DNA of 64,000 bases from an uncultured Rubripirellula sp. (GTDB lineage: Bacteria; Planctomycetota; Planctomycetia; Pirellulales; Pirellulaceae), in contig CALJHC010000026.1 in assembly GCA_938075415.1 (NCBI GenBank), positions 62,001 to 126,000 of the forward strand, read 5' to 3'. Positions 27,258 to 37,075 of this stretch are shown in pieces (the first letter of the stretch is position 1; every line of letters starts with the position of its first letter). The notes beneath the pieces were generated by a model that saw nothing but the letters and a program-made list of their open reading frames with translations, had not been told where the DNA came from and searched no databases. A program made the position numbers and the translations under genes.

Positions 27258-30248
27258 ATGAAACTTCAACTTTCCCCCGCGATTGTTGTCGCACAAATTC
27301 TCCTCATCCCGACATTCGCGGTCTCTGAAGGTCAGGAATTGAGCGATCAGATTATTGAATCAACCGTTGTTCCGTCGGAGACTACCCCTCCTGCTGAGGG
27401 GCAGCTGCAGCCAGTGGCGCTTGGCGATTCGGACGAAACTGCGGAAAAAGCCAGTGCGGAGGCACCGGTTTCCACACCACCACTCTCGAGAACCGATGAG
27501 TCGTCGTCCGACACCAACCCCGAACGATCCGAGGACCTGCGTTTCAACTTCTCAGGAACGGGCTGGTCGGATGTTTTGGACTGGTTTGCCGGTGAAGCGG
27601 ACCTTGCCTTGCAGGTGGATGAGCCACCCTTGGGCACTTTCTCCTTTTCCGATCCCAGCCGGTCCTATTCGATTGCAGAGGGGCTCGATGTCATTAATCT
27701 CGCTTTGATGAAACGAGGCTACTCCCTCGTCCGTCGCGGTCGGATGCTTCAAGTGATCGACTTGGAGCTGGAAAATGCAGACAAGATGATCAGCGAGATT
27801 GCTGAGCTTGTCTCTCCTGATGCGCTTCAGGACCGCGGTCGCAGCGACATCGTCAGCTGCGTCTTTCCTCTCGGAAGCATGACGCCTGATGCAGCCAAAC
27901 AGGAACTTGCCTTGATGATCGGGCCATGGGGACGCGTTGTCGTCCTCGATTCTGCTCGGCAGGTCAAAGTGACCGAAACAGCAGACAAGTTAATGGCGAT
28001 TCGTGATCTTCTGGAGTCGGCTGCGATGGCTGATACCAATGTGGTGGAAATTATCCTCGAGAATCGCAGTGCCGAAGAGTTGCTGGAGCTAGCTCGTCCT
28101 TTGCTGGGGCTGGAGCCTGGTGTCAATTCCAACGATGAGATTCGAATTTCCGTTGGGCTGTTCGGAGACCGAATTTACGCCTCTGGCTTGCCAGGGAAAA
28201 CTGGTCTGTTGGGATCCATCATTGAGAAAGCGGATCAGCCACTCGTGTCGTCCGGGTCTGAGGAGCAGTCGCAGATGGTTGATCCCGTTTTTCAGACTCA
28301 TATTGTCAGCAGTTCTGACACGGCGACCGTGTTTGACGTGCTGCAAACCTTGCTTGCCGGCAGTCCCGATGCTCGCATCGCGATTGATCCTAAAACGAAT
28401 GCCATTGTTGCTTGGGCTCGACCTGAAACGCATCTCGTGATCACAAAGACGATCGCTGAGATGGAGGGTTCGGGAACCACTTTCAAGGTTGTGGATCTCA
28501 AGCGTTTGGATCCCGCTCAGGCTCTACTGACGATCAACAAGTTTTTCGGAATTACCGAAGAGGGCGGTGAGGGTCCGGTCGTTGATGGAGATCCAGTCAC
28601 CGGCAAACTTTGGGTTCGCGGTACCAACGAGCAGATTGAGTTGGTTGAAAATCTTCTCAAAGAACTGGAAGGCAGCGATGCACTGGGTGCATTGGGCGAG
28701 AAAGTTCGAGTTTTGCCGTTCAGTGGTCGAAGTGCTGAGCAGGCCTTGGAGCAAATTCAGGGATTGTGGCAGGCCACCGGTCGGACCAACCGAATTCGAA
28801 CCATCACCCCAGCGAGACCCGGGAATTTTGACTCCAACGGTGGGGGGATTCCAGACCGCATGGTGCCACGACCCGATCCTCAATCTCAGCCCTCAAACCT
28901 TCGGGATCAAAACCTTCGGGATCAGGAAGAAGCTCGGCTGAAAAGTTTTGAGCAGTACCGATTTGTGACAGAAAACGATGAAGTTCAGGATTTGGCTTCA
29001 CCGTCAGACAAAAACGCTAGTGGAGTCGCTAGCGAGCCGGCGACGGACGTACCGACTCAGATGAAGCTCAACATGCAGGGGGCCGACATCATTGTCCAAT
29101 TCACGCCCGCTGGCATGTTGATCGCCTCGGAGGATTCGGAGGCGTTGGATCTTTTTCAGGGTTTGATGGAGTCATTTGCAACCCCGTCCTCTGTTCAATC
29201 AGATTTGCCGACAATTATCTGGCTCAAATATATCGAGGCAGAAATTGCGTCCGAGCTTATCTCAAGCGTCCTCGGTGGAAACGAGAGCACTATCTCGTCA
29301 GCTGTTGACAGCATGACCGGTGGGCTTGGCGGCGGAATGCTTGGATTGCTCGGTATGGGCGGCGGCGGCGGAGGCGCCGCAGCATCTTCATCACGCTCCA
29401 TTTTGACTTCGACAGGATCGGTCAACATTGTTCCCGACGCTCGCCTGAACGCTCTAATCATTCACGCGAATCCCATCGACATGCAGATGATTGAGATGAT
29501 TCTTGAGAAGATTGATATCGCAGAAAGTCCAGAGGACATTGAAACTGTTTCGAAGCCGATGCTGATCCCTGTTATTTATCAGGATGCAAGTGATGTTGCC
29601 AACGTGGTGAAATCGGTCTTCGGTGATCGCATCGCCGGAGCACAAAGCGGCGGTAGTGGGGGGCGTGGCGGTGGTGGTTCCCCTTCGCCGCAGGATTTCT
29701 TCAATGCGTTACGTGGCGGAGGTCAACGTGGTGGAGGTGGATCCCAGGCAGCCAAGAGTGAGCGAAGTAAGATTAGTGTTGCTGTGGATGCCAAGAGCAA
29801 TTCCTTGGTGGTCATCGCAAGCCCTCAGGATTTTTCCGAGATTCGGCAACTGGTTGAGGCGCTCGATCAAAGCAGCATGGTGACGGAGGAAACGATAGTC
29901 ACCTATGCCCCATCGGGCAGTGTTAATCCGGACGTTCTCAAGTCTGCTTTGGAATCGATTCTCGGTACGCAAGCCAAGTCGACGAGCGATTCGTCAAGTG
30001 GTAGCTCATCGAGCAGCAGCAGTTCATCTTCGCCGGCCACGCCTGGTGGAGGATCAAGTGCAGAAGAAATTCAACGTCGTATTGAATTCTTCCGATCCAG
30101 ATTTGGTAGTGGCTCCGGAGGAAGCACGCGGGGTGGTTCAGGAAGTTCGCGTGGTTTCGGTGGAAGGCCCTCATTCGGTGGAGGTGGTGCTCCCGGTGGA
30201 GCTCCCGGTGGAGCTGGCGGTGGGCGGCCTAGTGGCGGCGGACGTTAG
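27258..30248 (+). CDS. Secretin-N-repeat protein (GspD-like, without the beta-barrel)
   Basis: 996 residues with an N-terminal signal peptide (about 24 residues) and an acidic linker. An N0-like domain (LRFNFSGTGWSDVLDWFAGEADLALQVDEPP) is followed by about six or seven secretin-N/NolW modules, each a helix plus strand pair ending in patterns such as DPKTNAIVAWARP, DARLNALIIHANP and DAKSNSLVVIASP. Several modules are interrupted by Gly- or Ser-rich loops. The last module runs into a Gly/Ser/Arg-rich tail; the usual secretin barrel with its VPLLGDIPLLG-type signature is absent. In type II secretion and type IV pili the N-domains line the periplasmic channel below the barrel. gspE and gspF follow in the same direction. 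Confidence 0.85.
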   Translation: MKLQLSPAIVVAQILLIPTFAVSEGQELSDQIIESTVVPSETTPPAEGQLQPVALGDSDETAEKASAEAPVSTPPLSRTDESSSDTNPERSEDLRFNFSGTGWSDVLDWFAGEADLALQVDEPPLGTFSFSDPSRSYSIAEGLDVINLALMKRGYSLVRRGRMLQVIDLELENADKMISEIAELVSPDALQDRGRSDIVSCVFPLGSMTPDAAKQELALMIGPWGRVVVLDSARQVKVTETADKLMAIRDLLESAAMADTNVVEIILENRSAEELLELARPLLGLEPGVNSNDEIRISVGLFGDRIYASGLPGKTGLLGSIIEKADQPLVSSGSEEQSQMVDPVFQTHIVSSSDTATVFDVLQTLLAGSPDARIAIDPKTNAIVAWARPETHLVITKTIAEMEGSGTTFKVVDLKRLDPAQALLTINKFFGITEEGGEGPVVDGDPVTGKLWVRGTNEQIELVENLLKELEGSDALGALGEKVRVLPFSGRSAEQALEQIQGLWQATGRTNRIRTITPARPGNFDSNGGGIPDRMVPRPDPQSQPSNLRDQNLRDQEEARLKSFEQYRFVTENDEVQDLASPSDKNASGVASEPATDVPTQMKLNMQGADIIVQFTPAGMLIASEDSEALDLFQGLMESFATPSSVQSDLPTIIWLKYIEAEIASELISSVLGGNESTISSAVDSMTGGLGGGMLGLLGMGGGGGGAAASSSRSILTSTGSVNIVPDARLNALIIHANPIDMQMIEMILEKIDIAESPEDIETVSKPMLIPVIYQDASDVANVVKSVFGDRIAGAQSGGSGGRGGGGSPSPQDFFNALRGGGQRGGGGSQAAKSERSKISVAVDAKSNSLVVIASPQDFSEIRQLVEALDQSSMVTEETIVTYAPSGSVNPDVLKSALESILGTQAKSTSDSSSGSSSSSSSSSSPATPGGGSSAEEIQRRIEFFRSRFGSGSGGSTRGGSGSSRGFGGRPSFGGGGAPGGAPGGAGGGRPSGGGR
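28896..28925 (+). repeat. 15-bp tandem duplication in the secretin-like gene
   Basis: AACCTTCGGGATCAA and AACCTTCGGGATCAG in succession encode NLRDQ twice, in a linker between modules. It is in frame and so tolerated. Confidence 0.9.
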
Positions 30249-30287
30249 AGCGGAACAACGCCGAGAAATTTGGAATGAAAGACAACG

Positions 30288-31979
30288 ATGATTATGCATG
30301 CTGGCGAAGTCCTGGAACGCCGTGGACTGTTAAGTGAAGATCAATTAACGCAGAGTCGAGACCATGGTTCAGGTGGTGTGATCGAAGCGGCGATCGAGCT
30401 GGGGTTCATTGAGGAACGAGAAGCGCTGCAGGCGCTGGCCGATGAGGTAGGGCTTGAGTACGTTGACCTGCGTGAGACCGATGTTGATCTTAAGGCTCTT
30501 GATGGGTTTCCTCAGAAACTGATTTACCGACAGTCCCTGTTTCCGATCGGTTTTGATGGAGACTCGATCATTGTCGCAACTTCTGATCCGCTGGACCTGT
30601 ATCCGCTTGATGAGGCGAGCGCAGCAACTTCGCGAAACATCTTGCCTGTGGTTGCCGAGAGAGCTGAAATCTCTCGACTGATGAACCAGCACTTGGGTGT
30701 GGGTAGCGAGACCGTCGAAGGCCTGATGGCGGCCAAAAGCGAAGAAGAGGTGGAGTTACTTGAGCAGATAGAGTCCGATGGCAGTGAACTGAGTGAAATG
30801 GCTCAGGAAGCATCGGTCGTTCGTCTTGTTAACGAAATTCTGCTCGAAGCGATTCAATCGCGGGCGAGTGATATCCATATTGAATCGCAGTCCAAAGGTC
30901 TGATTTTCAGATACCGAATTGATGGGATCCTCCACCCTCAACCCACACCACCGGAGATCAACCGGTTTCAGGCTGCGATCATCAGTCGCCTGAAAATCAT
31001 GGCTCGCCTCAATATTGCTGAGAAGCGGCTACCTCAAGACGGTCGCATCAAACTGCGTGTTCATGGTCGAGATGTTGATATTCGTCTCAGTGTGATCCCC
31101 ATGATTCATGGGGAAGGTATGGTGATGCGTGTCTTGGATAAATCGTCGATGGTCTTTGATCTCGGCAGCTTGGGAATGTCGCCCGAGATCTACTCGAAAT
31201 TTAGTGACATCATTGAATACCCGCACGGGATTGTCCTGGTAACGGGTCCAACAGGCTCGGGTAAAACGACGACCCTCTACAGCAGCCTGCTGCAGATACA
31301 GAGTCCCGAAACCAAGATCATCACCACTGAGGATCCAGTGGAATACCAGCTTGATGGCATCAACCAGATTCAGGTTCATTCCAAGATTGGGCTTACCTTC
31401 TCGAATTCGCTTCGAAGCATTCTGCGTCATGACCCCGATATCGTGTTGGTCGGGGAAATTCGTGACTTGGAAACCGCAGAGAACGCAATCCAAGCATCGC
31501 TGACTGGCCACCTTGTTTTCAGTACATTGCACACCAATGATGCTGCGGGAGCCTTCACTCGGATGAGTGACATGGGCGTAGAACCGTTCTTGGTGGCTGG
31601 AACCGTCGAAGCAGTGATGGCCCAACGGTTGATTCGTCGTCTCTGTAAGCATTGTAAGGAAAGCTATCGTCCGGATCGAAGTGAACTGCCATCTGATTTC
31701 CCTTGGGACGCTCTTGGTGACAACCCGGTCTATCGCAGTGTTGGTTGTCGTGAATGCCGAAACGTTGGCTACAGCGGCCGTCTTGGTATCTATGAGTTAC
31801 TGGTTGCCAACGACGAAATTCGCCAAATGGCTTTGGAGCGAACCAGCAGTTGGGACATCCGAAAAGCTGCTGTCAAAACTGGTATGAGAACCATGCGAAT
31901 GGACGCTTGGGACAAAGTGGTGTCGGGAGACACATCCATCGACGAACTGCTACGCGTGACAAAGGGTGAAGCAATCTAG
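30288..31979 (+). CDS. gspE: Type II secretion/type IV pilus assembly ATPase (GspE/PilB)
   Basis: 563 residues. The N-terminal MshEN/GspE-N domain (about 1-150) is followed by the ATPase core. Walker A is GPTGSGKTTT (about residue 320), the Asp box includes EDPVEYQLDGINQIQV, Walker B is DPDIVLVGEIRD, and the His box is STLHTNDA. A zinc-binding tetracysteine (CKHC about 453, CREC about 487) is typical of GspE/PilB. It powers assembly of a pseudopilus or pilus from the cytoplasmic face of the inner membrane. It begins 39 nt after the secretin-like gene and is followed 1 nt later by gspF. Confidence 0.95.
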   Translation: MIMHAGEVLERRGLLSEDQLTQSRDHGSGGVIEAAIELGFIEEREALQALADEVGLEYVDLRETDVDLKALDGFPQKLIYRQSLFPIGFDGDSIIVATSDPLDLYPLDEASAATSRNILPVVAERAEISRLMNQHLGVGSETVEGLMAAKSEEEVELLEQIESDGSELSEMAQEASVVRLVNEILLEAIQSRASDIHIESQSKGLIFRYRIDGILHPQPTPPEINRFQAAIISRLKIMARLNIAEKRLPQDGRIKLRVHGRDVDIRLSVIPMIHGEGMVMRVLDKSSMVFDLGSLGMSPEIYSKFSDIIEYPHGIVLVTGPTGSGKTTTLYSSLLQIQSPETKIITTEDPVEYQLDGINQIQVHSKIGLTFSNSLRSILRHDPDIVLVGEIRDLETAENAIQASLTGHLVFSTLHTNDAAGAFTRMSDMGVEPFLVAGTVEAVMAQRLIRRLCKHCKESYRPDRSELPSDFPWDALGDNPVYRSVGCRECRNVGYSGRLGIYELLVANDEIRQMALERTSSWDIRKAAVKTGMRTMRMDAWDKVVSGDTSIDELLRVTKGEAI

Positions 31980-31980
31980 G

Positions 31981-33189
31981 ATGCCTGTATTCGCCTACAC
32001 CGCCCGCGAGTTATCGGGCAAACAAGTGACCGGAACGCTTGAAGCCGCCAACGACCGTGAAGTCGCCGGTTTACTGGCCGATCGATCGTTGTTTCCAGTC
32101 AGTGTCAAAGAGCAGGCTAATGCCTCCCAGGGTGCGTTTGGCAAGCAGAAGAAAGTCAATGGTCAGACGATGTCTGTCTTTTATTCTCAGCTTGCCTCAC
32201 TTTTGCGGGCTGGTGTTCCCATGATCCGCTCTCTGAATGTGCTCTCTGAACAGTCCTCTGACGCTGCCCTGAAGGAAGTGGTCTCACAGATCCGAACGCG
32301 AGTTGAAGAGGGAGAGCCGATTGGTGACTCGATGGCGAGGTTCCCAAAAATTTTCAGCGAGATGGCCTGCAATATGGTTCGCGCTGGAACCGAGGGTGGG
32401 TTCTTGGAAGATGCCTTGGATCGAGTCGGTTCATTCACTGAATTGCAAGAGGATTTGAAAGGACGGACGGTTAGCGCCCTGGCTTATCCCATCTTTCTCT
32501 TCTCGGTCGGAACCGTTGTTCTCTCAGCCCTGCTTGTCTTCTTTGTTCCCAAGTTTGACATGCTTTTTGAGCGGTTGCGGAAAACAGGACAGATGCCTTA
32601 TGCCACGGAAATGCTGCTGGCGTTCAGCGGTTTCTTGCAGGCTTACGGCTGGATTCTTCTGGTTGCAATCTTGGCCGGATTGGTCGCGATCCGGATGCGA
32701 TTACAAACCGATGCGGGAAAAGCGATGGCCGATCACGCGAAGTTAAAGATTCCCGTTCTGGGCGGCATCTTGATGAACTTGGCTGTCGCTCGTTTTTGTC
32801 GTGTTCTAGGAACCCTTCTCGGCAACGGCGTTCCAATTTTGAAGAGTCTTGAGATCAGCGGCACCGCGGCAGGTAACCGACTTCTTCGTGACTCGGTCTC
32901 CAACGCGACAGAGAATATCAAGAGTGGTGAAAGTCTCGCGTCGCCGCTTCGAAGCTCTGGCTACTTCCCACCGTCAGTGGTTGAAATGATCAGCGTCGGT
33001 GAAGAGAGCAACACGCTGGATCAGGTACTGCCGGATATCGCTGATTCGCTGGAGAAAACAACGTTTCGCCGGTTGGACCTTTTTGTGCGTTTGTTGGAAC
33101 CGGTCATGTTATTGGTAATGGCGGTCTTGGTGCTCGGTGTCGTGCTGGCACTGCTAGTGCCCGTTCTCAAGAGTAGCACAACGCTCTAG
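31981..33189 (+). CDS. gspF: Type II secretion inner-membrane platform protein (GspF/PilC)
   Basis: 402 residues from ATG 31981, one base after the gspE stop. Typical GspF: an N-terminal FAYTARELSGKQVTGTLEA segment and two copies of the GspF cytoplasmic domain (FYSQLASLLRAGVPMIRSL and FCRVLGTLLGNGVPILKSLE). Three transmembrane helices follow in the usual places, the last ending the protein (LVMAVLVLGVVLALLVPVL). It couples the ATPase to pseudopilin extraction from the membrane. No pseudopilin (GspG-K) or GspL/M gene follows, so the rest of the machine must be elsewhere. Confidence 0.95.
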   Translation: MPVFAYTARELSGKQVTGTLEAANDREVAGLLADRSLFPVSVKEQANASQGAFGKQKKVNGQTMSVFYSQLASLLRAGVPMIRSLNVLSEQSSDAALKEVVSQIRTRVEEGEPIGDSMARFPKIFSEMACNMVRAGTEGGFLEDALDRVGSFTELQEDLKGRTVSALAYPIFLFSVGTVVLSALLVFFVPKFDMLFERLRKTGQMPYATEMLLAFSGFLQAYGWILLVAILAGLVAIRMRLQTDAGKAMADHAKLKIPVLGGILMNLAVARFCRVLGTLLGNGVPILKSLEISGTAAGNRLLRDSVSNATENIKSGESLASPLRSSGYFPPSVVEMISVGEESNTLDQVLPDIADSLEKTTFRRLDLFVRLLEPVMLLVMAVLVLGVVLALLVPVLKSSTTL

Positions 33190-33367
33190 GCAAGAAAGTT
33201 GATCATGACCATGTCCATGACAAGGACCGGTCGGAACAGGATGATCTCGCCGCTTTTTGTCCTGAAATGACGACGCTGGCTTGAAGTGAATCCAAAGTCA
33301 ATTGAGACCCCGTCGAACGTTGAATCAACGAACGACTGAGGTCTTGGTCAGTAAGCCTGTACCTTGG

Positions 33368-35323
33368 TCAATCTTCGGTGCGTAACTTCGCCAGAACTGA
33401 ATAGTCTTCGAGGGTGGACGTATCACCGGCAACTTCTTTACCTGACGCAATATCCCGAAGTAACCTTCGCATGATCTTCCCACTTCGTGTTTTCGGCAGC
33501 GAAGCGGTGAAGCGAATGTCATCTGGTTGCGCTAAGGCACCGATTTGGGCACGGACGTGTAGTCGAAGTTCTTTGCGGAGTTCCTCGGTGGGTTCGCCAC
33601 CGCTCACGGTGACAAAGGCAGAGATAGCCTGCCCTTTCAGTTCATGATGACGACCAACAACAGCAGCTTCGCAAACTAAATCGTGACTGACCAAGGCACT
33701 TTCAACTTCGATGGTGCTAAGGCGATGTCCCGAGACATTGATCACGTCGTCGATGCGTCCCATGATCCAGTAATAGCCGTCTTCATCCTGCCTGGCATTG
33801 TCGCCGGTGAGGTACATGCCGGGGACTTTGGACCAGTATTGGTCAACATAACGCTCTTCATCACCCCAGATTCCCCGAAGCATTCCGGGCCAAGGTTCTG
33901 AGACGCAAAGCATGCCACCTTGGTTGGCATCGACATCGTTACCGGACTCGTCAACAATTTTTGGAACAATTCCTGGTAGGGGACGGGTGCAGGAACCAGG
34001 TTTGGTTGCGGTGATTCCGGGAAGCGGACTCATCATGATCCCACCGGTTTCAGTCTGCCACCACGTGTCGACGATCGGGCACCTCTCCTGGCCGATCTTG
34101 CGGTGGTACCACATCCAAGCCTCGGGATTGATACCCTCACCCACGCTACCGAGCAGTCTTAAGCTCGAGAGGTCATGTTGATCAACATGTTGGTCACCCC
34201 ATTTAATGAATGCACGAATGGCAGTGGGCGCCGTGTAAAGGATTGTGACTTTGTACTTCTCGACGAGCTCCCAAAAGCGATTTTCTGCGGGATAGTTTGG
34301 TGCTCCTTCATACATCAGGCACGTTGCGCCAGCGGCTAACGGGCCATACACGATGTAACTATGGCCGGTGATCCAACCGCAATCTGCCGTGCACCAGTAA
34401 ATGTCATCATCTCGATGATCAAAAACCCACTCAAAGGTACGCTTGGCCCAAAGGTTGTACCCTGCGGTGGTGTGCCGGATTCCCTTCGGTTTACCTGTAC
34501 TGCCTGAGGTGTATAGGATGAAGAGTGATGCCTCGCTATCAAGTGGCGTGGCGGGTAGATCACCAGTTTGTTTGTCCACGATGTCGTGCCACCAGACATC
34601 CCGACCCTCTTGCATTGACACGTTGTCCTGTCCGACGCGTTTTAGCACCAAGCATTTTTCGACAGACGGTGACTTTGACAGGGCATCGTCGACTGTTTCT
34701 TTGAGCGATAAGACTTTACCACGGCGATAGAGACCATCAGCGGTGACCATCAGTTTGGCACCGGCGTCTTGATTTCGATCGGCGATCGACTCAGCACTGA
34801 AACCCGCGAAAATCACCGAATGGACCGCACCAATGCGAGCACAAGCAAGCATGGTGATTGCTAATTCCGGAGTCATCGGCATGTAGACGCTGACAACATC
34901 GCCAACACCTACCCCAAGTTCTTGCATTGCCGCCGCGCACTTGGCAACTTCACTGAGTAATTCTTGATAGGTGAGCGTCCGTTGTTCACCCGGTTCACCC
35001 TCCCAAATGATCGCGATTTTGTCACCACGCCCTGCCGCAACATGCCGATCAAGGCAGTTGTAGCTCGCGTTTGTCTTACCACCGACGAACCAATTCGCAT
35101 TGGGTGGATTCCATTGGCACACATCTTGGAATGGCTCAAACCAGTGAAGATGTTCGCGAGCCTCTTGATCCCAAAACGCATCACGATCTTCAGAGGCACG
35201 TCGATAAACCTCCTCGTATTGCTGCATGCTTGAGAAAACCGCCTTCTCAGTGAATTCAGCTGGTGGCGGAAAGGAGCGGCTCTCGGTGAGTACGTGATCA
35301 ATTTGGCCAGAGGGTTCGGTCAT
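33368..35323 (-). CDS. acsA: Acetyl-CoA synthetase
   Basis: 651 residues, the usual length. The N-terminal Acs domain (EHLHWFEPF, NASYNCLDRH) is followed by the AMP-binding core with the P-loop YTSGSTGKPKG, the WWQTETGG motif and the GDNARQDEDGYYWIMGR region. The C-terminal lid has KTRSGKIMRRLLRDIA, containing the catalytic lysine that is the usual site of regulatory acetylation. It converts acetate, ATP and CoA to acetyl-CoA. It appears monocistronic and convergent with gspF. Propionyl-CoA synthetase is less likely given the motif set. Confidence 0.96.
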   Translation of the reverse strand: MTEPSGQIDHVLTESRSFPPPAEFTEKAVFSSMQQYEEVYRRASEDRDAFWDQEAREHLHWFEPFQDVCQWNPPNANWFVGGKTNASYNCLDRHVAAGRGDKIAIIWEGEPGEQRTLTYQELLSEVAKCAAAMQELGVGVGDVVSVYMPMTPELAITMLACARIGAVHSVIFAGFSAESIADRNQDAGAKLMVTADGLYRRGKVLSLKETVDDALSKSPSVEKCLVLKRVGQDNVSMQEGRDVWWHDIVDKQTGDLPATPLDSEASLFILYTSGSTGKPKGIRHTTAGYNLWAKRTFEWVFDHRDDDIYWCTADCGWITGHSYIVYGPLAAGATCLMYEGAPNYPAENRFWELVEKYKVTILYTAPTAIRAFIKWGDQHVDQHDLSSLRLLGSVGEGINPEAWMWYHRKIGQERCPIVDTWWQTETGGIMMSPLPGITATKPGSCTRPLPGIVPKIVDESGNDVDANQGGMLCVSEPWPGMLRGIWGDEERYVDQYWSKVPGMYLTGDNARQDEDGYYWIMGRIDDVINVSGHRLSTIEVESALVSHDLVCEAAVVGRHHELKGQAISAFVTVSGGEPTEELRKELRLHVRAQIGALAQPDDIRFTASLPKTRSGKIMRRLLRDIASGKEVAGDTSTLEDYSVLAKLRTED

Positions 35324-35977
35324 GGTTGCGAATCCGCTTTCGCGAGGAATGATAACGGTAATCGTATGTAAATTATTTGATCAAGGTTGGATCCATGCGA
35401 CAGCAAATACACTGTTCATGGAAAACCTTAAAATATTCTCAAAGGGGTTGGAAGTGCTGCGTCGTGGTTGGAAGTTGTCCGCCCCAACCTGCTCGGTTAC
35501 ACGGGACGGAACCACCAATGGGTTAGGCCGCATCTTCACATCGAGTCGAATCATCGCAAGGAAACTACGTATCGGTTGCGTCATTCGAGATTCACCGAAC
35601 GAGTGCGGACTAGCTAAGGCCGAAACGCACCGGTTTGGTTTCAAGCCTGTTGGCGTCAATTGGGTCTCGATGAATCCATCTTTTACGCAAGTCCGATCAG
35701 CCAAGGCAAGCAGTTGGCTTGCTGGCTGCCAAATGAACATCGCGAGGCAAAGCCAAGGGCATGATCCGGTGTGCGGAAAACGACGGCAGAGCTCGTTACG
35801 ACCAACTTGATCAAGTCGACTCGAATCGAGCCACAGTCTAACGTTTTTTGCAGCTGAAATGTGTCCCCCAAATGATGGGGACACGAGTTTTCGAGAAATC
35901 GGTTTTCCCAATTTCAGCACTCAGGAAACCTTGGAGGAACCATGTGAGAAGGTTTCGATCAGGCTTTGTCTGGGAGA
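35324..35977. other. Spacer upstream of the acetyl-CoA synthetase gene
   Basis: Frames of 162 codons (plus) and 179 codons (minus, 35381-35920) overlap each other and neither has a signature, so I reject both. The hairpin at 35861-35884 is the only clear structure. The acsA promoter must lie in the first few hundred bases. Confidence 0.4.
35861..35884 (-). terminator. Compact hairpin downstream of the lpx-linked oxidoreductase
   Basis: GTGTCCCC (35861-35868) and GGGGACAC (35877-35884) make a perfect 8-bp GC-rich stem with an 8-nt loop, 94 nt beyond the stop of the minus-strand oxidoreductase gene. The T-run is poor on both strands, so terminator function is plausible but not certain. Confidence 0.45.
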
Positions 35978-37075
35978 TCAGGCTGCCCGACGCAGGTCAT
36001 GCAGTCGTCGACTGGTCTGCTCGACGCGTTCGCGAACGAAAGCATGGGCACCAATTTCTGAAGTCTTGGCGTTCGGGTACCAGATTCGCTCGTCAATCGT
36101 TTCGAGAACCCGTTGGGCAATATCGACCGCTCGTGCACCAGCCACTCCGTCCACGGTTGGAGTGGATCCTGACTGGATGCTGATCGCAAAGTCGTGCAAT
36201 TCGTCAAGGATTGCATTTCTTGGAGAGAGTTCGACGGTGTCACACGTCAGTTTGCTGCTGAAAAGTTTCTCGCCGTAACCGAGTGGCGATTCAGCCTGTT
36301 CCGAAAGATCGAATGACCGATCGACCAGATCACCCGAGGGTTTCAACGTTGACAGTGACGGTTTTCCGAAATCAACTTCTGCAAATCCATTGCTGCCGAA
36401 CAATTGCATCTGTCTTGCTGGTTCAGGACTGACTCTCGAGGCTTTCAAGTTGGCGACTAGGCCACATTCGAACTCGATACGAGTCTCAGCCAGATCTTCA
36501 TGGCTTGAAACAATGGACAGTCCGCTCGCCGAGATAGATCGTATCGGAGCGTCAGTGAGGGAAAGTACGAGATCGAGATCGTGGATCATCAAGTCCATCA
36601 CCACACCGACATCAAGGCAGCGTCCAGGAAAACTTGATGCGCGGACCGCCTCGACATACTTCACGTCGACTGCCAGATCACCCAAAGCGGTGAACGCGGG
36701 GTTAAAGCGTTCGACGTGACCGACTTGAAGAGTGAGTTGTTTCGCGTTCGCAAATGCGGCAAGTTGTGTTGCGTCCGATCGGTCAATGGTAAGCGGTTTT
36801 TCCACGAAGACATGTTTTCCCGCCTTCAAAAGTTCCCTTGTGATTTTCGCATGGGAGTCCGTGGGTGACGCGATAATCGCGGCATCGATTTGGGGTATTA
36901 GATCACGGTAATCAGCGAAGACGGGAGCATCATAAAGCTCTTCGGCCCGTGCTCTTGCCTGTTCAAACGGATCGCTAATCCCAGCTAATTTGACACCTTC
37001 AATCGAGCCGAGCAGTTTGGCGTGAATTCGTCCAAGATGTCCTGCTCCGATAACTGCGATCCGTAGTTGGCTCAC
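35978..37075 (-). CDS. Gfo/Idh/MocA-family oxidoreductase coupled to lpxA
   Basis: 365 residues. The Rossmann fold starts at IAVIGAGHLGRIHA, followed by the catalytic EKP motif in KHVFVEKPLTI and MDLMIHDLDLVLSL with the conserved His-Asp. GTG start with AAGGAG 6 nt upstream. The start overlaps the lpxA stop by four bases (GTGA), so the two are translationally coupled. In Acidithiobacillus and Leptospira, an oxidoreductase of this family (GnnA) linked to lpxA oxidises UDP-GlcNAc at C3 so that an aminotransferase (GnnB) can make the 3-amino sugar used for amide-linked lipid A. That is a plausible role here, but no GnnB-like gene is adjacent. A generic NAD(P)-dependent sugar dehydrogenase remains possible. 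Confidence 0.85.
   Translation of the reverse strand: MSQLRIAVIGAGHLGRIHAKLLGSIEGVKLAGISDPFEQARARAEELYDAPVFADYRDLIPQIDAAIIASPTDSHAKITRELLKAGKHVFVEKPLTIDRSDATQLAAFANAKQLTLQVGHVERFNPAFTALGDLAVDVKYVEAVRASSFPGRCLDVGVVMDLMIHDLDLVLSLTDAPIRSISASGLSIVSSHEDLAETRIEFECGLVANLKASRVSPEPARQMQLFGSNGFAEVDFGKPSLSTLKPSGDLVDRSFDLSEQAESPLGYGEKLFSSKLTCDTVELSPRNAILDELHDFAISIQSGSTPTVDGVAGARAVDIAQRVLETIDERIWYPNAKTSEIGAHAFVRERVEQTSRRLHDLRRAA

Noticed and set aside
31029..31652. 207-codon minus-strand frame within gspE
   Set aside because: It is a shadow of the strongly conserved ATPase frame.
35381..35920. 179-codon minus-strand reading frame in the acsA upstream spacer
   Set aside because: A similar-sized frame lies on the other strand, there is no domain signature, and it contains the 35861-35884 hairpin.
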